A DNA stretch of 64,000 bases from Bradyrhizobium sp. JYMT SZCCT0180 (GTDB lineage: Bacteria > Pseudomonadota > Alphaproteobacteria > Rhizobiales > Xanthobacteraceae). This document shows positions 42,997 to 50,754 of this stretch, in pieces (within the stretch, counting starts at the first letter, position 1; each line of letters begins with the position of its first letter). Below the pieces are notes generated by a model. The model searched no databases. It was not told where the DNA came from and saw only the letters and a list, made by a program, of their open reading frames with translations. The position numbers and the translations under genes were made by a program. The DNA lies in NCBI RefSeq assembly GCF_018130165.1, contig NZ_JAFCLZ010000015.1:155986-219985 (forward strand), written 5' to 3'.

Positions 42997-44520
42997 TCAC
43001 CGCGGCAATTTTGCGATCGCCTGGCTCAACTGATGGATCTCATAGGGCTTGCGGAGGATGGGAAAATCGCCGCGCACATTCAGGGCGGCATCGCTATAGC
43101 CGGTCGCCAGCAGTATCGGCAGTTGGGGCCGCATCGCCTTGAGGCGGCGCGCCAGGCCGAGGCCGTCCATTTTGCCCGGCATCACGATGTCGGAGAATAC
43201 GAGGTCGATCCCGTCGCTCTCGATCTCGCGCAAGGCGGCCTCGGCATTCGCTACCCTGCGGACGGTGTAGCCGAGTTGTTCGAGCAGGCTGGTGCTGACC
43301 GCGGCGACTTCCGGATTGTCGTCGACCAGCAGCACGGTGCCGCTTCCACCGGTTTCGGCCACGCTGACATCGTCAACCGGCAGACCGCCTTCCTGTCGCG
43401 GCAGCAGGATTGTGATCTTGGTACCTTTGCCGAGTTCGCTGGCAACCCTGATCGTTCCGCCGGCCTGATGGGCGAAGCCATGCACCTGCGAAAGACCCAA
43501 TCCGGTGCCCTTGCCGATCGGTTTAGTCGTAAAAAAGGGATCGAATATCTTGCTCAGCACGTCCGGCGCGATGCCGGTGCCGGTATCCGCCACGGAAATG
43601 GCGACGTAGTCGCCGCTATGGGCTTCCTCGCTCAGCCCTGTGTTATCGGCGGCAACCTTGATGATGCCTCCGTCGGGCATGGCGTCGCGCGCGTTGATCG
43701 CGAGATTGACCAGCGCGGTCTCGAATTCGGTAGTATCGACCATGACCGGCCAGACGCTGCGGTCGAGGTCGAATTGCAATGTCACCGTGCCGCCGACGCC
43801 GGTGCGCAGAACATCGCGTACCGCATTGATTCTTTCGGTGACATCGACGGTTTGCGGATTGACGCTTTGTCGCCTGGCGAATGTCAGCAACTGGCTGGTC
43901 AGGGCTGCGCCGCGCTTTGTCGCCCCGTCGATAGCGGCCAGCGCGCGCTCCATCTTGGGATCGTCGGAGACGCCCTTCCTCAGCGTATGGAGGCTGCCGC
44001 TGACGATCATCAGGAGATTGTTGAAATCGTGCGCCACGCCGCCGGTCAGTTGGCCGAGCGCGTCCAGCTTCTGGGATTCCGCCAACTGCGCCTGCATCTG
44101 ATCGAGCTTGAGCTGGGCCTCGCGGCGTTCGGAGATGTCGCGGGTAATCTTGGCAAAGCCGACCAGCCTGCCGTTCTCGTAGATCGGGTCGATGACAACG
44201 CTGGCCCAGAAGAAGGTGCCGTCCTTGCGGACGCGCCAGCCGTCCTCCTCATAGCGGCCGGTTTCGCGCGCGATGCGCAACGCGCGCGTTGGCTTGCCGT
44301 TGGCGCGGTCAGGTTCGGTGTAGAAACAGGAGAAGTGCCGGCCCAGGATCTCCGCCGGCGAATAGCCCTTGATGCGTTCGCCGCCGATGTTCCAGCTGGT
44401 GATGATGCCGGTGGGGTCGAGCATGTACAGCGCGTAGTCGGCGACCCCCTCCACCAGAAGCCGGAAACTGCGTTCGCTCTCGAACAGATCCCGCTGCTGT
44501 CGTTGGTCTATTTCGGCCAT
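42997..44520 (-). CDS. PAS hybrid histidine kinase with receiver, EcfG-type promoter
   Basis: A soluble 507-residue kinase: PAS/PAC (about 18-135; SFRLLVEGVADYALYMLDPTG), short coil, HisKA with H164 in GQLTGGVAHDFNNLLMIVSG, HATPase with ADTGTGI, FDPFFTTKPIGKGTGLGLS, and a receiver with D444 in VFSDIVMPGKMDG. The PAS text (GERIKGYSPAEILGRHFSCFY) is typical of a PAS family frequent in rhizobia. The start ATG 44520 is followed by MAEIDQRQQ. A perfect EcfG-type promoter lies 25 bases upstream, linking this kinase to general stress. Confidence 0.92.
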   Translation of the reverse strand: MAEIDQRQQRDLFESERSFRLLVEGVADYALYMLDPTGIITSWNIGGERIKGYSPAEILGRHFSCFYTEPDRANGKPTRALRIARETGRYEEDGWRVRKDGTFFWASVVIDPIYENGRLVGFAKITRDISERREAQLKLDQMQAQLAESQKLDALGQLTGGVAHDFNNLLMIVSGSLHTLRKGVSDDPKMERALAAIDGATKRGAALTSQLLTFARRQSVNPQTVDVTERINAVRDVLRTGVGGTVTLQFDLDRSVWPVMVDTTEFETALVNLAINARDAMPDGGIIKVAADNTGLSEEAHSGDYVAISVADTGTGIAPDVLSKIFDPFFTTKPIGKGTGLGLSQVHGFAHQAGGTIRVASELGKGTKITILLPRQEGGLPVDDVSVAETGGSGTVLLVDDNPEVAAVSTSLLEQLGYTVRRVANAEAALREIESDGIDLVFSDIVMPGKMDGLGLARRLKAMRPQLPILLATGYSDAALNVRGDFPILRKPYEIHQLSQAIAKLPR

Positions 44521-44544
44521 CTGAACCCCTAACCTAGTGGCCGA

Positions 44545-44569
44545 AACGCGCGGGATGCCGGATGGTTCC
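44545..44569 (-). promoter_or_regulatory. EcfG (general stress sigma factor) promoter
   Basis: On the minus strand GGAAC (44569-44565), sixteen bases, then CGTT (44548-44545): an exact match to the alphaproteobacterial EcfG consensus. The start codon of the hybrid kinase is 25 bases downstream. Confidence 0.7.
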
Positions 44570-44662
44570 GGCAATGGACAAGTTTTAGGCACATTTTAGC
44601 CGGGGGCGCGATCGGGCAGGGGCACGGCTCGCCTTGGCGAATCTGTCCGATCCGATAGGGGC

Positions 44663-44709
44663 TTGACGTCGATCCAGAAATGTCAGATATTTCTGTCATG
44701 ACAGAAATA
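44663..44709 (+). promoter_or_regulatory. Sigma-70-like promoter overlapped by a perfect 22-bp operator
   Basis: TTGACG (44663-44668), a 17-base spacer and GATATT (44686-44691) form a good housekeeping promoter. The half site TATTTCTGTCA (44688-44698) is followed directly by its exact inverse complement TGACAGAAATA (44699-44709). The palindrome covers the -10 end, the expected transcript start and the start codon at 44698, as expected for autorepression. A related half site CAGAAATGTCA lies at 44676-44686. Confidence 0.7.
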
Positions 44710-45255
44710 ACCGAAAAGAAGAAACTCCCCGCCGCCGTCGAGCGGTTCATCCTGCACTGGGGTGACATGGGGGACGAGTGGGGCGTCAACCGCTCGGTCA
44801 GCCAGATCCACGGCCTGCTGTACCTCGCCGAGGCACCGATGACGGCCGAGGATATCGCCGAGACGCTCGGCATGGCCAGGTCCAACGTCTCCAACTCCAT
44901 CAAGGAGCTGCTGTCCTGGAACCTGATCCGCCGGGTGCCGATCCTCGGCGACCGCCGCGATCATTACGAGGCGGAGACCGACATCTGGGAAGTGGCGGCG
45001 CGGATCGCGTCCCGCCGCAAGGAGCGCGAGATCGACCCCGCGGTCGATGCACTGCGCGCCTGCGTTTCCGATGCCGCCGATGATCCGACCATAAGCGCGG
45101 TCGCGAGCAAGCGGCTGAGGGAGATGCTGGAATTCACCGAGCTGGTCGACCGCTGGTACGTGCAGATGCTGAAAGTGCCGCGGCCGAGATTGGTCGCCCT
45201 GATCAAGCTTGGCGAGAAGATCGTCAGCTTCCTGCCGATGGGAAAAACCAAATAG
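44698..45255 (+). CDS. GbsR/MarR-type transcriptional regulator, probably leaderless
   Basis: A 185-residue winged-helix protein starting MTEITEKKKLPAAVERF. The GbsR-like N-terminus FILHWGDMGDEWGVNRSVSQIHGLLYLAEAPMTAEDIAETLGMARSNVSNSIKELLSWNLIRRVPILGDRRDHYEAE (about 16-92) holds the recognition helix around ARSNVSNSIKELLSW and a wing. The C-terminal helices would dimerise. ATG 44698 coincides with the predicted transcript start and has no ribosome site; ATG 44680 is upstream of that start. It heads a likely operon with DUF4166 and the epimerase. Confidence 0.85.
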   Translation: MTEITEKKKLPAAVERFILHWGDMGDEWGVNRSVSQIHGLLYLAEAPMTAEDIAETLGMARSNVSNSIKELLSWNLIRRVPILGDRRDHYEAETDIWEVAARIASRRKEREIDPAVDALRACVSDAADDPTISAVASKRLREMLEFTELVDRWYVQMLKVPRPRLVALIKLGEKIVSFLPMGKTK

Positions 45256-45291
45256 CGCAGGGCGTGGCGGGGAGAGTAGCAGGAGCGTTCG

Positions 45292-45969
45292 ATGGCATCA
45301 GCCAGGATCTCAAGACTTCCAGCGTCCAATCCGCATCACAAGCCTTCCAGCGACATACTGCTCGACGATAACAGGTTCCACGCGCTGCTGTCCGACGCCG
45401 ATTGGGGGCGATTGCCGCTGGCGGTCTGGCGGCGTTTCTCCAAGCGCCACGTTGATGGTGCAACCGTCGTCTATGTCGGCGAGGTCGAGGAGGCCTATTT
45501 CAACAGGATCGGCTGGTGGCTGGCGCAGTTGGCGCGGCTGGTCGGCGGGCCGCTGCCGACGGGTGCCGAGACCGGGGTGCCGATGGTCGTGACGGTGACG
45601 GAGGACGCGGCGAGCGGCGGCCAGATCTGGACCCGCATCTGCGCCCGCTCACACGGATTTCCGCAAGTCATTCACTCGTCGAAACGCTTCGCCGGGCCGA
45701 CCGGGCTCGAGGAATATGTCGGCCACGGCATCAGCATGGCGCTGCGGATCTTCGTCGAGCACGAAGCGCTGGTGTTTCGCAGTGTCGGTTACTCGTTCCA
45801 GGTCGGGCCGCTGCGGCTGGCGTTGCCGGATTGGCTGACGCCGGGCGATCTCACCGTAACCCATGCAGATCTCGGCGGCGGCACGTTCCGCTTCACGCTC
45901 GATATCATTCATCCGCGCTTTGGCAGGCTCATTCGTCAGTCCGCCGTGTTCCGGGAGGCCACGTCATGA
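45292..45969 (+). CDS. DUF4166 domain protein
   Basis: A 225-residue protein of the DUF4166 family, often found fused or adjacent to epimerase-like or saccharopine-dehydrogenase-like proteins. Family text includes RFHALLSDADWGRLPLAVWRRFSKRH (about 28-53) and the C-terminal GLEEYVGHGISMALRIFVEHEALVFRSVGYSF. No catalytic residues are known. Its last four bases overlap the next start (ATGA), so it is translationally coupled to the epimerase gene. Confidence 0.85.
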   Translation: MASARISRLPASNPHHKPSSDILLDDNRFHALLSDADWGRLPLAVWRRFSKRHVDGATVVYVGEVEEAYFNRIGWWLAQLARLVGGPLPTGAETGVPMVVTVTEDAASGGQIWTRICARSHGFPQVIHSSKRFAGPTGLEEYVGHGISMALRIFVEHEALVFRSVGYSFQVGPLRLALPDWLTPGDLTVTHADLGGGTFRFTLDIIHPRFGRLIRQSAVFREATS

Positions 45970-47399
45970 CATCGTTGCTATGGACCCTGATCGCCATTCA
46001 GATCGTGATGGGCGTGTTCGACACGTTCTATCACCATGAGCTGACCGAGCGGCTGGCCTGGCGCCCGTCGCAGCGCTACGAGCTGCAGCTCCACGGCGTG
46101 CGCAACATGATGTACGCGTTCCTGTTCCTGGTGCTCGGCTGGCTGGAGGTCTACGGCATTTTCGCTTTTGCCATCATCGCGGTGCTGGTTGCGGAAGTCA
46201 TCATCACGTTGATGGATTTCGTCGAGGAGGACATGAGCCGGAAACTGCCGGCGAGCGAGCGCATCAACCACACGCTGCTGGCGATCAATTACGGCGCCAT
46301 CCTGGTGCTGCTGCTGCCGGTCCTGATCGACTGGGCAATGCAGCCGACCGGGGTCAAATCGGCCTATGCGGGGTGGCTCAGCATGACAGCGGCGGCCGCC
46401 GCCCTCGGCGCGGGGCTGTGCGGATTACGGGATTTTACCGCGGCCCGGCGTCTCGGCCGGATGCACAGCGCGCCTGCGGTTGGCCTCGTGGAAAAATTGC
46501 CTGATCGCCAGACCGTGCTCGTCACCGGCGCCACCGGCTTCATCGGCAGTCGCCTCGTCGCGAGCCTGACCGCGTCGGGCCATCAGGTCATTGCGCTGGT
46601 CCGTAACCCGGCGAAAGCGGAACTGCTGCCGCCGATTACCTTGATCACCAGCCTCGACCAGATTCCTGCGGATGCCAAAATCGACACCATCGTGAATCTC
46701 GCCGGCGAGCCGATCGGCAACGGGCTGTGGACGGAGGCAAAGCGCCGCAAGATCCTCGAATCCCGGATTCAGATGACCGGTGATGTCGTTGATTTGATTG
46801 GCCGTCTCGAACGCAAGCCAAAGGTGCTGGTGTCCGGTTCCGCGATCGGCTGGTACGGGCTGTGGCAGGATCAGGTGCTGACCGAGTCCGCGAAATCCCA
46901 CGCCTGCTTCAGCCATGAATTGTGCGACGCCTGGGAGCGTGCGGCGAGCCCGGCGGCCGAACATGGTGTGCGCGTCGCCTACTTGCGGATCGGCCTCGTC
47001 ATCGGAACCGATGGCGGCTTCATCACGCGGATGCTGACGCCGTTCGAGTTCGGCCTCGGCGGGCCGCTCGGCTCAGGCAAGCAGTGGATGTCCTGGATCG
47101 AGCGTGACGACCTCGTGCGGCTGATCGCGCATGTCATCGCCAGCCCTGGCATCTCAGGGCCGATCAACGCCACCGCGCCGATCCCGGTCACCAATCTGAA
47201 GTTCACCGAAGAACTCAGCCGGCGGCTGCATCGTCCGGCCGTGTTCCGGATTCCGGATGCACTGCTACGCTGGGTCGGCGGCGATTTTGCAAATGAACTC
47301 CTGCTCGGAGGGCAGAGGGTGTTGCCGAACAAGGCGTTGAGCAACGGATTCAAGTTTCGGCATGAAACGCTTCGCAGCGCATTCGAGGCGATCTTGTGA
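45966..47399 (+). CDS. Membrane-anchored TIGR01777 (SulA-like) epimerase
   Basis: A 477-residue fusion. Residues 1-165 contain about four membrane helices with acidic/His residues (FDTFYHHELTERLAWRPSQRYELQLHGVRNMMYAFLF). Residues about 180-477 form an extended SDR with the NAD(P) loop VLVTGATGFIGSRLVASL, NLAGEPIGNGLWTEAKRRKI, SGSAIGWYG and the DUF1731 C-terminal tail with NKALSNGFKFRHETLRSAFEAIL. TIGR01777 proteins occur in bacteria and plants (chloroplast SulA), with no fixed substrate. The start ATG 45966 overlaps DUF4166. Confidence 0.85.
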   Translation: MTSLLWTLIAIQIVMGVFDTFYHHELTERLAWRPSQRYELQLHGVRNMMYAFLFLVLGWLEVYGIFAFAIIAVLVAEVIITLMDFVEEDMSRKLPASERINHTLLAINYGAILVLLLPVLIDWAMQPTGVKSAYAGWLSMTAAAAALGAGLCGLRDFTAARRLGRMHSAPAVGLVEKLPDRQTVLVTGATGFIGSRLVASLTASGHQVIALVRNPAKAELLPPITLITSLDQIPADAKIDTIVNLAGEPIGNGLWTEAKRRKILESRIQMTGDVVDLIGRLERKPKVLVSGSAIGWYGLWQDQVLTESAKSHACFSHELCDAWERAASPAAEHGVRVAYLRIGLVIGTDGGFITRMLTPFEFGLGGPLGSGKQWMSWIERDDLVRLIAHVIASPGISGPINATAPIPVTNLKFTEELSRRLHRPAVFRIPDALLRWVGGDFANELLLGGQRVLPNKALSNGFKFRHETLRSAFEAIL

Positions 47400-47409
47400 G
47401 AAAACGAAG

Positions 47410-47856
47410 ATGACTTCCGATCGTTGCGCTCGTGGATTTGCTGGCTGGCTCGCCGGATGTGGCGCGGCGACAGCGGTCTATGGTGGCGTTGGTTTGGTCG
47501 GCCTGACGCTCGCATTCGGCGGCGACATCGTCGCATTTGCCAGCGCAAGTATTGTTGCTCTTGTTCTCATGGTTTGGGTTTTCCTCTTCATATGCCTGCT
47601 GACAGGTCTTCCCGCCGCTATCGTCATATGGGCTAGCGAAAAATATCGGATACGCGCGATCGCGTTCTTCGGTAGTGCCGGTGCCGTGATCGGAACCTTG
47701 AGCGTGGAACTTCTGCGGCAAGGGCCTGGATCGCGGTGGCCGGCCGGCGTCAACTTGCTGTTCGCGATTGCTGGGGTGGCTGCCGGTCTGGTCTATTGGC
47801 GCGTTGCCGGCAGGCACGCAGGTTGCGATCGTCAGCCTGGTGCGACTTCAACCTAG
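47410..47856 (+). CDS. Small multi-pass membrane protein
   Basis: A 148-residue hydrophobic protein with four probable membrane helices (about 12-32, 38-70, 80-100, 112-130): GWLAGCGAATAVYGGVGLVG, ASIVALVLMVWVFLFICLL, IAFFGSAGAVIGTLSVELL and VNLLFAIAGVAAGLVYW. It begins 10 bases after the epimerase stop, so it closes the operon headed by the GbsR-type regulator. No family recognised. Confidence 0.65.
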   Translation: MTSDRCARGFAGWLAGCGAATAVYGGVGLVGLTLAFGGDIVAFASASIVALVLMVWVFLFICLLTGLPAAIVIWASEKYRIRAIAFFGSAGAVIGTLSVELLRQGPGSRWPAGVNLLFAIAGVAAGLVYWRVAGRHAGCDRQPGATST

Positions 47857-48007
47857 TTGGCGGTCGCTACCACGCTGCGAAACGTCGCCGCCAATGTCCG
47901 CAGCCCGGCGAGTTTGGCGCGGTCGCTCACCTTCGAGTGTAACATCACCTTTGAAGCGCCAAGTGTCGGCAGTTTCTCCGCTATCCCGATGCCCGAGAGG
48001 AGCGATC

Positions 48008-48736
48008 CTAGACCGTCGCTTCCGGCAGGCGGGCTTTGGTCGCGCCGAACACGTCCTCAAAGGCCTGCCGGAGCGCGACGTCGACGTCTTCCATGGTCAC
48101 GGGCAGGCCGAGATCGACCAGCGAGGTGACGCCGTATCTGGCATCGGCGACGCCGCAGGGGATGATCGCGGAAAAATGCGACAGCTCCGGCTCGACATTG
48201 ATGGCGATGCCGTGGAACGAGACCCAGCGCCGCAGCCGCACCCCGATCGCCGCGATCTTGTCCTCATGGCCGGGGCCCTTGTCCGGCCTGTTGACCCAGA
48301 CCCCGACGCGGTCCTCGCGGCGTTCGCCGCGTACGTTGAAGGCGGCGAGCGTGCGGATGATCCATTCCTCCAGCCCAGCGACATAGGCCCGCACGTCCGG
48401 CCGCCGGCGCTTCAGATCGAGCATCACATAGGCTACCCGCTGGCCGGGGCCGTGATAGGTGAGCTGGCCGCCGCGCCCGGTCTCATACATCGGAAAGCGC
48501 GGGTCCAGGAGATCGCCGGCCTTGCCGCTGGTTCCGGACGTGTAGAGCGGCGGATGTTCCAACAGCCACACCAGTTCGGGCGCTTGCCCGGCCGCGATCG
48601 CGGCTGCCCGCATCTCCATCTCGGCCACGGCGTCGGGGTAGGGCACCGGTTTGGCCGCAATCCGCCATTCGACATCGCTGCCACCGGGGGCTTGCGCGAA
48701 GGTCGTCAAATCAAGGCTTTGGCGGTCATTAACCAT
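48008..48736 (-). CDS. lipB: Lipoyl(octanoyl) transferase
   Basis: A 242-residue LipB, which moves octanoyl from acyl carrier protein to lipoate-dependent enzymes. Signature RGGQLTYHGPGQRVAYVMLDL (about 89-109), the catalytic lysine in DKIAAIGVRLRRWVSFHGIAINV and the catalytic cysteine in FSAIIPCGVADARYGVTSL (about 190-208). Length is normal. It is divergent from the FliN-like gene across 74 bp. Confidence 0.95.
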   Translation of the reverse strand: MVNDRQSLDLTTFAQAPGGSDVEWRIAAKPVPYPDAVAEMEMRAAAIAAGQAPELVWLLEHPPLYTSGTSGKAGDLLDPRFPMYETGRGGQLTYHGPGQRVAYVMLDLKRRRPDVRAYVAGLEEWIIRTLAAFNVRGERREDRVGVWVNRPDKGPGHEDKIAAIGVRLRRWVSFHGIAINVEPELSHFSAIIPCGVADARYGVTSLVDLGLPVTMEDVDVALRQAFEDVFGATKARLPEATV

Positions 48737-48810
48737 TGGCTAACCATAACGTGGTCAGGTGAAACCACCCAATTTTGTCCAAGATCTAGTCCAAGTTTGG
48801 CGGTTTCTTA

Positions 48811-49053
48811 GTGGCCACCCTCGATAAAGTCAGCGTCGATCTCATGGTGGTGCTCGGCACCACCACGATGCCTATCCACCAGGTGATGCGGCTGTCCCGC
48901 GGCGCCATCATCGAACTGGACGCCACCGAGGCGGACGAGGTCAAGATCCTCGCCAACAACCTTCCGGTGGCTTCCGGCGTGGTCCTGGTCGATCGCAACC
49001 GGATTGCGGTCGAAGTCAAGCAAATGCTGCCGAAATTACCGGGTGTTAGGTAG
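48811..49053 (+). CDS. FliN/SpoA-like small protein
   Basis: An 80-residue protein consisting of one SpoA domain, the fold of FliN, YscQ and HrcQb: VSVDLMVVLGTTTMPIHQVMRLSRGAIIELD (about 8-38), then ADEVKILANNLPVASGVVLVDRNRIAVEV. FliN would sit in the flagellar switch ring; here no other flagellar or type III gene is nearby. The start is GTG 48811 (MATLDKVSVDL). It may be an orphan flagellar or secretion protein or a binding module. Confidence 0.8.
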   Translation: MATLDKVSVDLMVVLGTTTMPIHQVMRLSRGAIIELDATEADEVKILANNLPVASGVVLVDRNRIAVEVKQMLPKLPGVR

Positions 49054-49150
49054 TTATTCGGTCGCAAAACCGCCTTGTCCCTCCATCTCTGATTTGTTAC
49101 ATCGGCGCCGTTGATCCGGCAGGCCGCAATCCTTCCAGCCGGTATCCCAA

Positions 49151-49235
49151 GCGCTCGTGGCGGAATTGGTAGACGCGCTGCCTTGAGGTGGCAGTGAGTA
49201 AAATCGTGGGGGTTCGAGTCCCTCCGAGCGCACCA
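49151..49235 (+). tRNA. tRNA-Leu (anticodon GAG), CCA encoded
   Basis: The acceptor stem GCGCTCG pairs with CGAGCGC. The anticodon stem CTGCC/GGCAG closes the loop TTGAGGT with anticodon GAG (codon CTC). A long variable arm GTGAGTAAAATCGTG and T loop TTCGAGT are typical of tRNA-Leu. The terminal ACCA is encoded; 85 bases. Confidence 0.95.
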
Positions 49236-49331
49236 CACCCAGTTTTCAGATTGATTTCTAAGGCCTTTTCCCGTCGGCACGTCCAAGGGCCAAATTTTTC
49301 CATTTTCTCCCTATGGGCCTTATCTCGATCG

Positions 49332-49607
49332 TCACGCTGCCTTCTGTAATTTGATGCCGGGTCGCAGTCCGGCGCGCTGCGCAAGCCGGACCAGCAGGCT
49401 CAGGCTGAACCGGTTGATCTTTCCGTTCTTGATCTCCGATATCCGGGCCTGAGTAACGCCGAGTTGTTTCGCCGCCTCGGTCTGCGTCAATTCGGACTTG
49501 TTCAACCATTTGTTGATGCCGGAAAGCAATTTGGCGCGCATCTCGAGTTCTGCAGCTTCTTCCTCGGAGAAGAGGTCGTGGAATACTGATCTTGCCACTA
49601 TCGGCAC
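49332..49607 (-). CDS. XRE-family antitoxin (HigA-like)
   Basis: A 91-residue helix-turn-helix protein: LTQTEAAKQLGVTQARISEIKNGKINRFSLSLLVRLAQRAGLRPGIKL (about 40-87) is the Xre DNA-binding domain. The N-terminal 35 residues (FSEEEAAELEMRAKLL) would contact the toxin. Its first 10 bases overlap the 3' end of the HigB-like gene. It is the last gene of a four-gene toxin-antitoxin operon. Confidence 0.88.
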   Translation of the reverse strand: MPIVARSVFHDLFSEEEAAELEMRAKLLSGINKWLNKSELTQTEAAKQLGVTQARISEIKNGKINRFSLSLLVRLAQRAGLRPGIKLQKAA

Positions 49608-49801
49608 CTGATCTGTCTGAGCCGCGCTTTGGCGAGGTCGATGTCCCGTTTGGCCGTTGCCTGTGTTTTCTTCTGGAACGCATGCAGCACGTGAACGACG
49701 TCGCCGATTGCTGTCAGGTAGATGATCCGGTAGGCGCCGGACGCCTGACGTATCCTGATCTCGCGAAATCTCGTAATTTTTTCAAACATCAATGGGCTCA
49801 T
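49598..49801 (-). CDS. HigB/RelE-like toxin, N-terminally short
   Basis: A 67-residue protein with the C-terminal half of the HigB/Gp49-like mRNA interferase fold: FREIRIRQASGAYRIIYLTAIGDVVHVLHAFQKKTQATAKRD, then DIDLAKARLRQI. Full members have 95-120 residues; the N-terminal strand and helix are missing. Its start (ATGA) overlaps the PIN gene stop at 49798-49801. It may be a minimal active toxin, or a truncated toxin retained with its antitoxin. A second degraded copy of this gene lies at 50846-50970. Confidence 0.75.
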   Translation of the reverse strand: MSPLMFEKITRFREIRIRQASGAYRIIYLTAIGDVVHVLHAFQKKTQATAKRDIDLAKARLRQIRCR

Positions 49802-50364
49802 TTCGAGCGATAGAACAACACGCGTCCGGTTGGAATGAGCTGGAGTAGAATATCGTAATCGCCGACATTTGCAGTCAGGACCACCAAGCCGAGCTTCTGC
49901 GCTTGGAGGAACAGCACGCAGTCCTGGAGCGCGCGCAGCTTGCCGTCCTTTGCGTAGCCTTGGAGGCGGCAGAGCATCCCCGATAACAGCGCGGCTCGTC
50001 CCAGCACCTCTATGTCCGGCGCAAAGATCCGATGTGGCGGCATCGCTTTGATCTGCTTCCCGATCACATCGACGACAGAGACGGTTCGCGCGTCGGACGG
50101 ATTTAGCACGCCGACCGTGTGCATCAACTCCTGGATCGCGACAGTCGAATGGTTGACTTGCCGCTGCGCGATCAGGTCGTCCAGGATCTGAGGCGCACGA
50201 TCTTGCATTTGATCGATGTAGACGCAGGTATCGAGCAGTAGTCCCTGTCCGGCGGTCAGGCTGGCGCTGACGAATGGAAGTTCACCGTCGCTGCGCCGTG
50301 CCAGCGTGTCTTCCGGATCGAACCGCGCCCAACGTCGCGCCGCGTCAAAGTCGAATTCCGCCAC
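49798..50364 (-). CDS. PIN-domain toxin (VapC-like)
   Basis: A 188-residue protein with a PIN ribonuclease domain (about 40-185). Acidic active-site residues: LLLDTCVYIDQM (about 42-53), TVAIQELMHTVG, LRALQDCVLFLQAQ and VVLTANVGDYDIL. The N-terminal 35 residues precede the usual PIN start. One base separates it from the upstream antitoxin gene, and its stop overlaps the HigB-like start. VapC toxins cleave tRNA or rRNA; the target is unknown here. Confidence 0.85.
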   Translation of the reverse strand: MAEFDFDAARRWARFDPEDTLARRSDGELPFVSASLTAGQGLLLDTCVYIDQMQDRAPQILDDLIAQRQVNHSTVAIQELMHTVGVLNPSDARTVSVVDVIGKQIKAMPPHRIFAPDIEVLGRAALLSGMLCRLQGYAKDGKLRALQDCVLFLQAQKLGLVVLTANVGDYDILLQLIPTGRVLFYRSK

Positions 50365-50365
50365 C

Positions 50366-50740
50366 TTAGAAGCCGAGCTTCAACGTTGGATCGACTTTGC
50401 CCCGAGACTCCTTGAAGGCTTCCGCGAAATTGTCCTCAAGTGCGACCGTCGCCAACGCAAACTCGATCAAGTCCGTATCCGTCTCGATGCCCGTCTGGCG
50501 CTTGGCCTGCCGGACCAAGGCCGGACTTACCCGGCCACCGATGCGGCTGCCTTTTTCGCTCAGAAGGCCAGATTGTTCCGCCGCCAGCATGACCGCTTCA
50601 AATCGTGCCTTGCTTACGACAAGCCCGCTGGTCGCAAGCGCCCGCTTGAAGGTCTTTATCAGTACCGAGCTGCGCTTGGATGCAGCTCTCCTCCGTTTCG
50701 TCCGAAGCAGTGGGGGCTTGTTAGCTGATGCCTTTGCCAT
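50366..50740 (-). CDS. Antitoxin of the PIN module
   Basis: A 124-residue basic protein. The N-terminus is Lys/Arg/Ser rich (MAKASANKPPLLRTKRRRAASKRSSV). The C-terminal half, RIGGRVSPALVRQAKRQTGIETDTDLIEFALATVALEDNFAEAF (about 67-110), has the strand-helix-helix form of ribbon-helix-helix or AbrB-like antitoxins, with the tail that would wrap the PIN toxin. It starts 14 bp after a 33-bp perfect inverted repeat, with GGGGGAAAATTCC as ribosome site. Confidence 0.7.
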   Translation of the reverse strand: MAKASANKPPLLRTKRRRAASKRSSVLIKTFKRALATSGLVVSKARFEAVMLAAEQSGLLSEKGSRIGGRVSPALVRQAKRQTGIETDTDLIEFALATVALEDNFAEAFKESRGKVDPTLKLGF

Positions 50741-50754
50741 GGAATTTTCCCCCG

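Noticed and set aside
42901..44532. Open frame of 543 codons on the plus strand opposite the hybrid kinase
   Set aside because: Sequence is the antisense reflection of a clear histidine kinase and has no start context.
47853..48007. Minus-strand frame reading KLPTLGASKVMLHSKVSDRA and KLAGLRTLAATFRSVVATAN
   Set aside because: It looks mildly protein-like and could be a gene tail, but it has no start or recognisable family and overlaps a gene stop; not strong enough to call.
49151..49335. tRNA-Leu as attachment site for the toxin-antitoxin operon
   Set aside because: No copy of the tRNA end was seen beyond the operon and no integrase is present; adjacency alone is not evidence.
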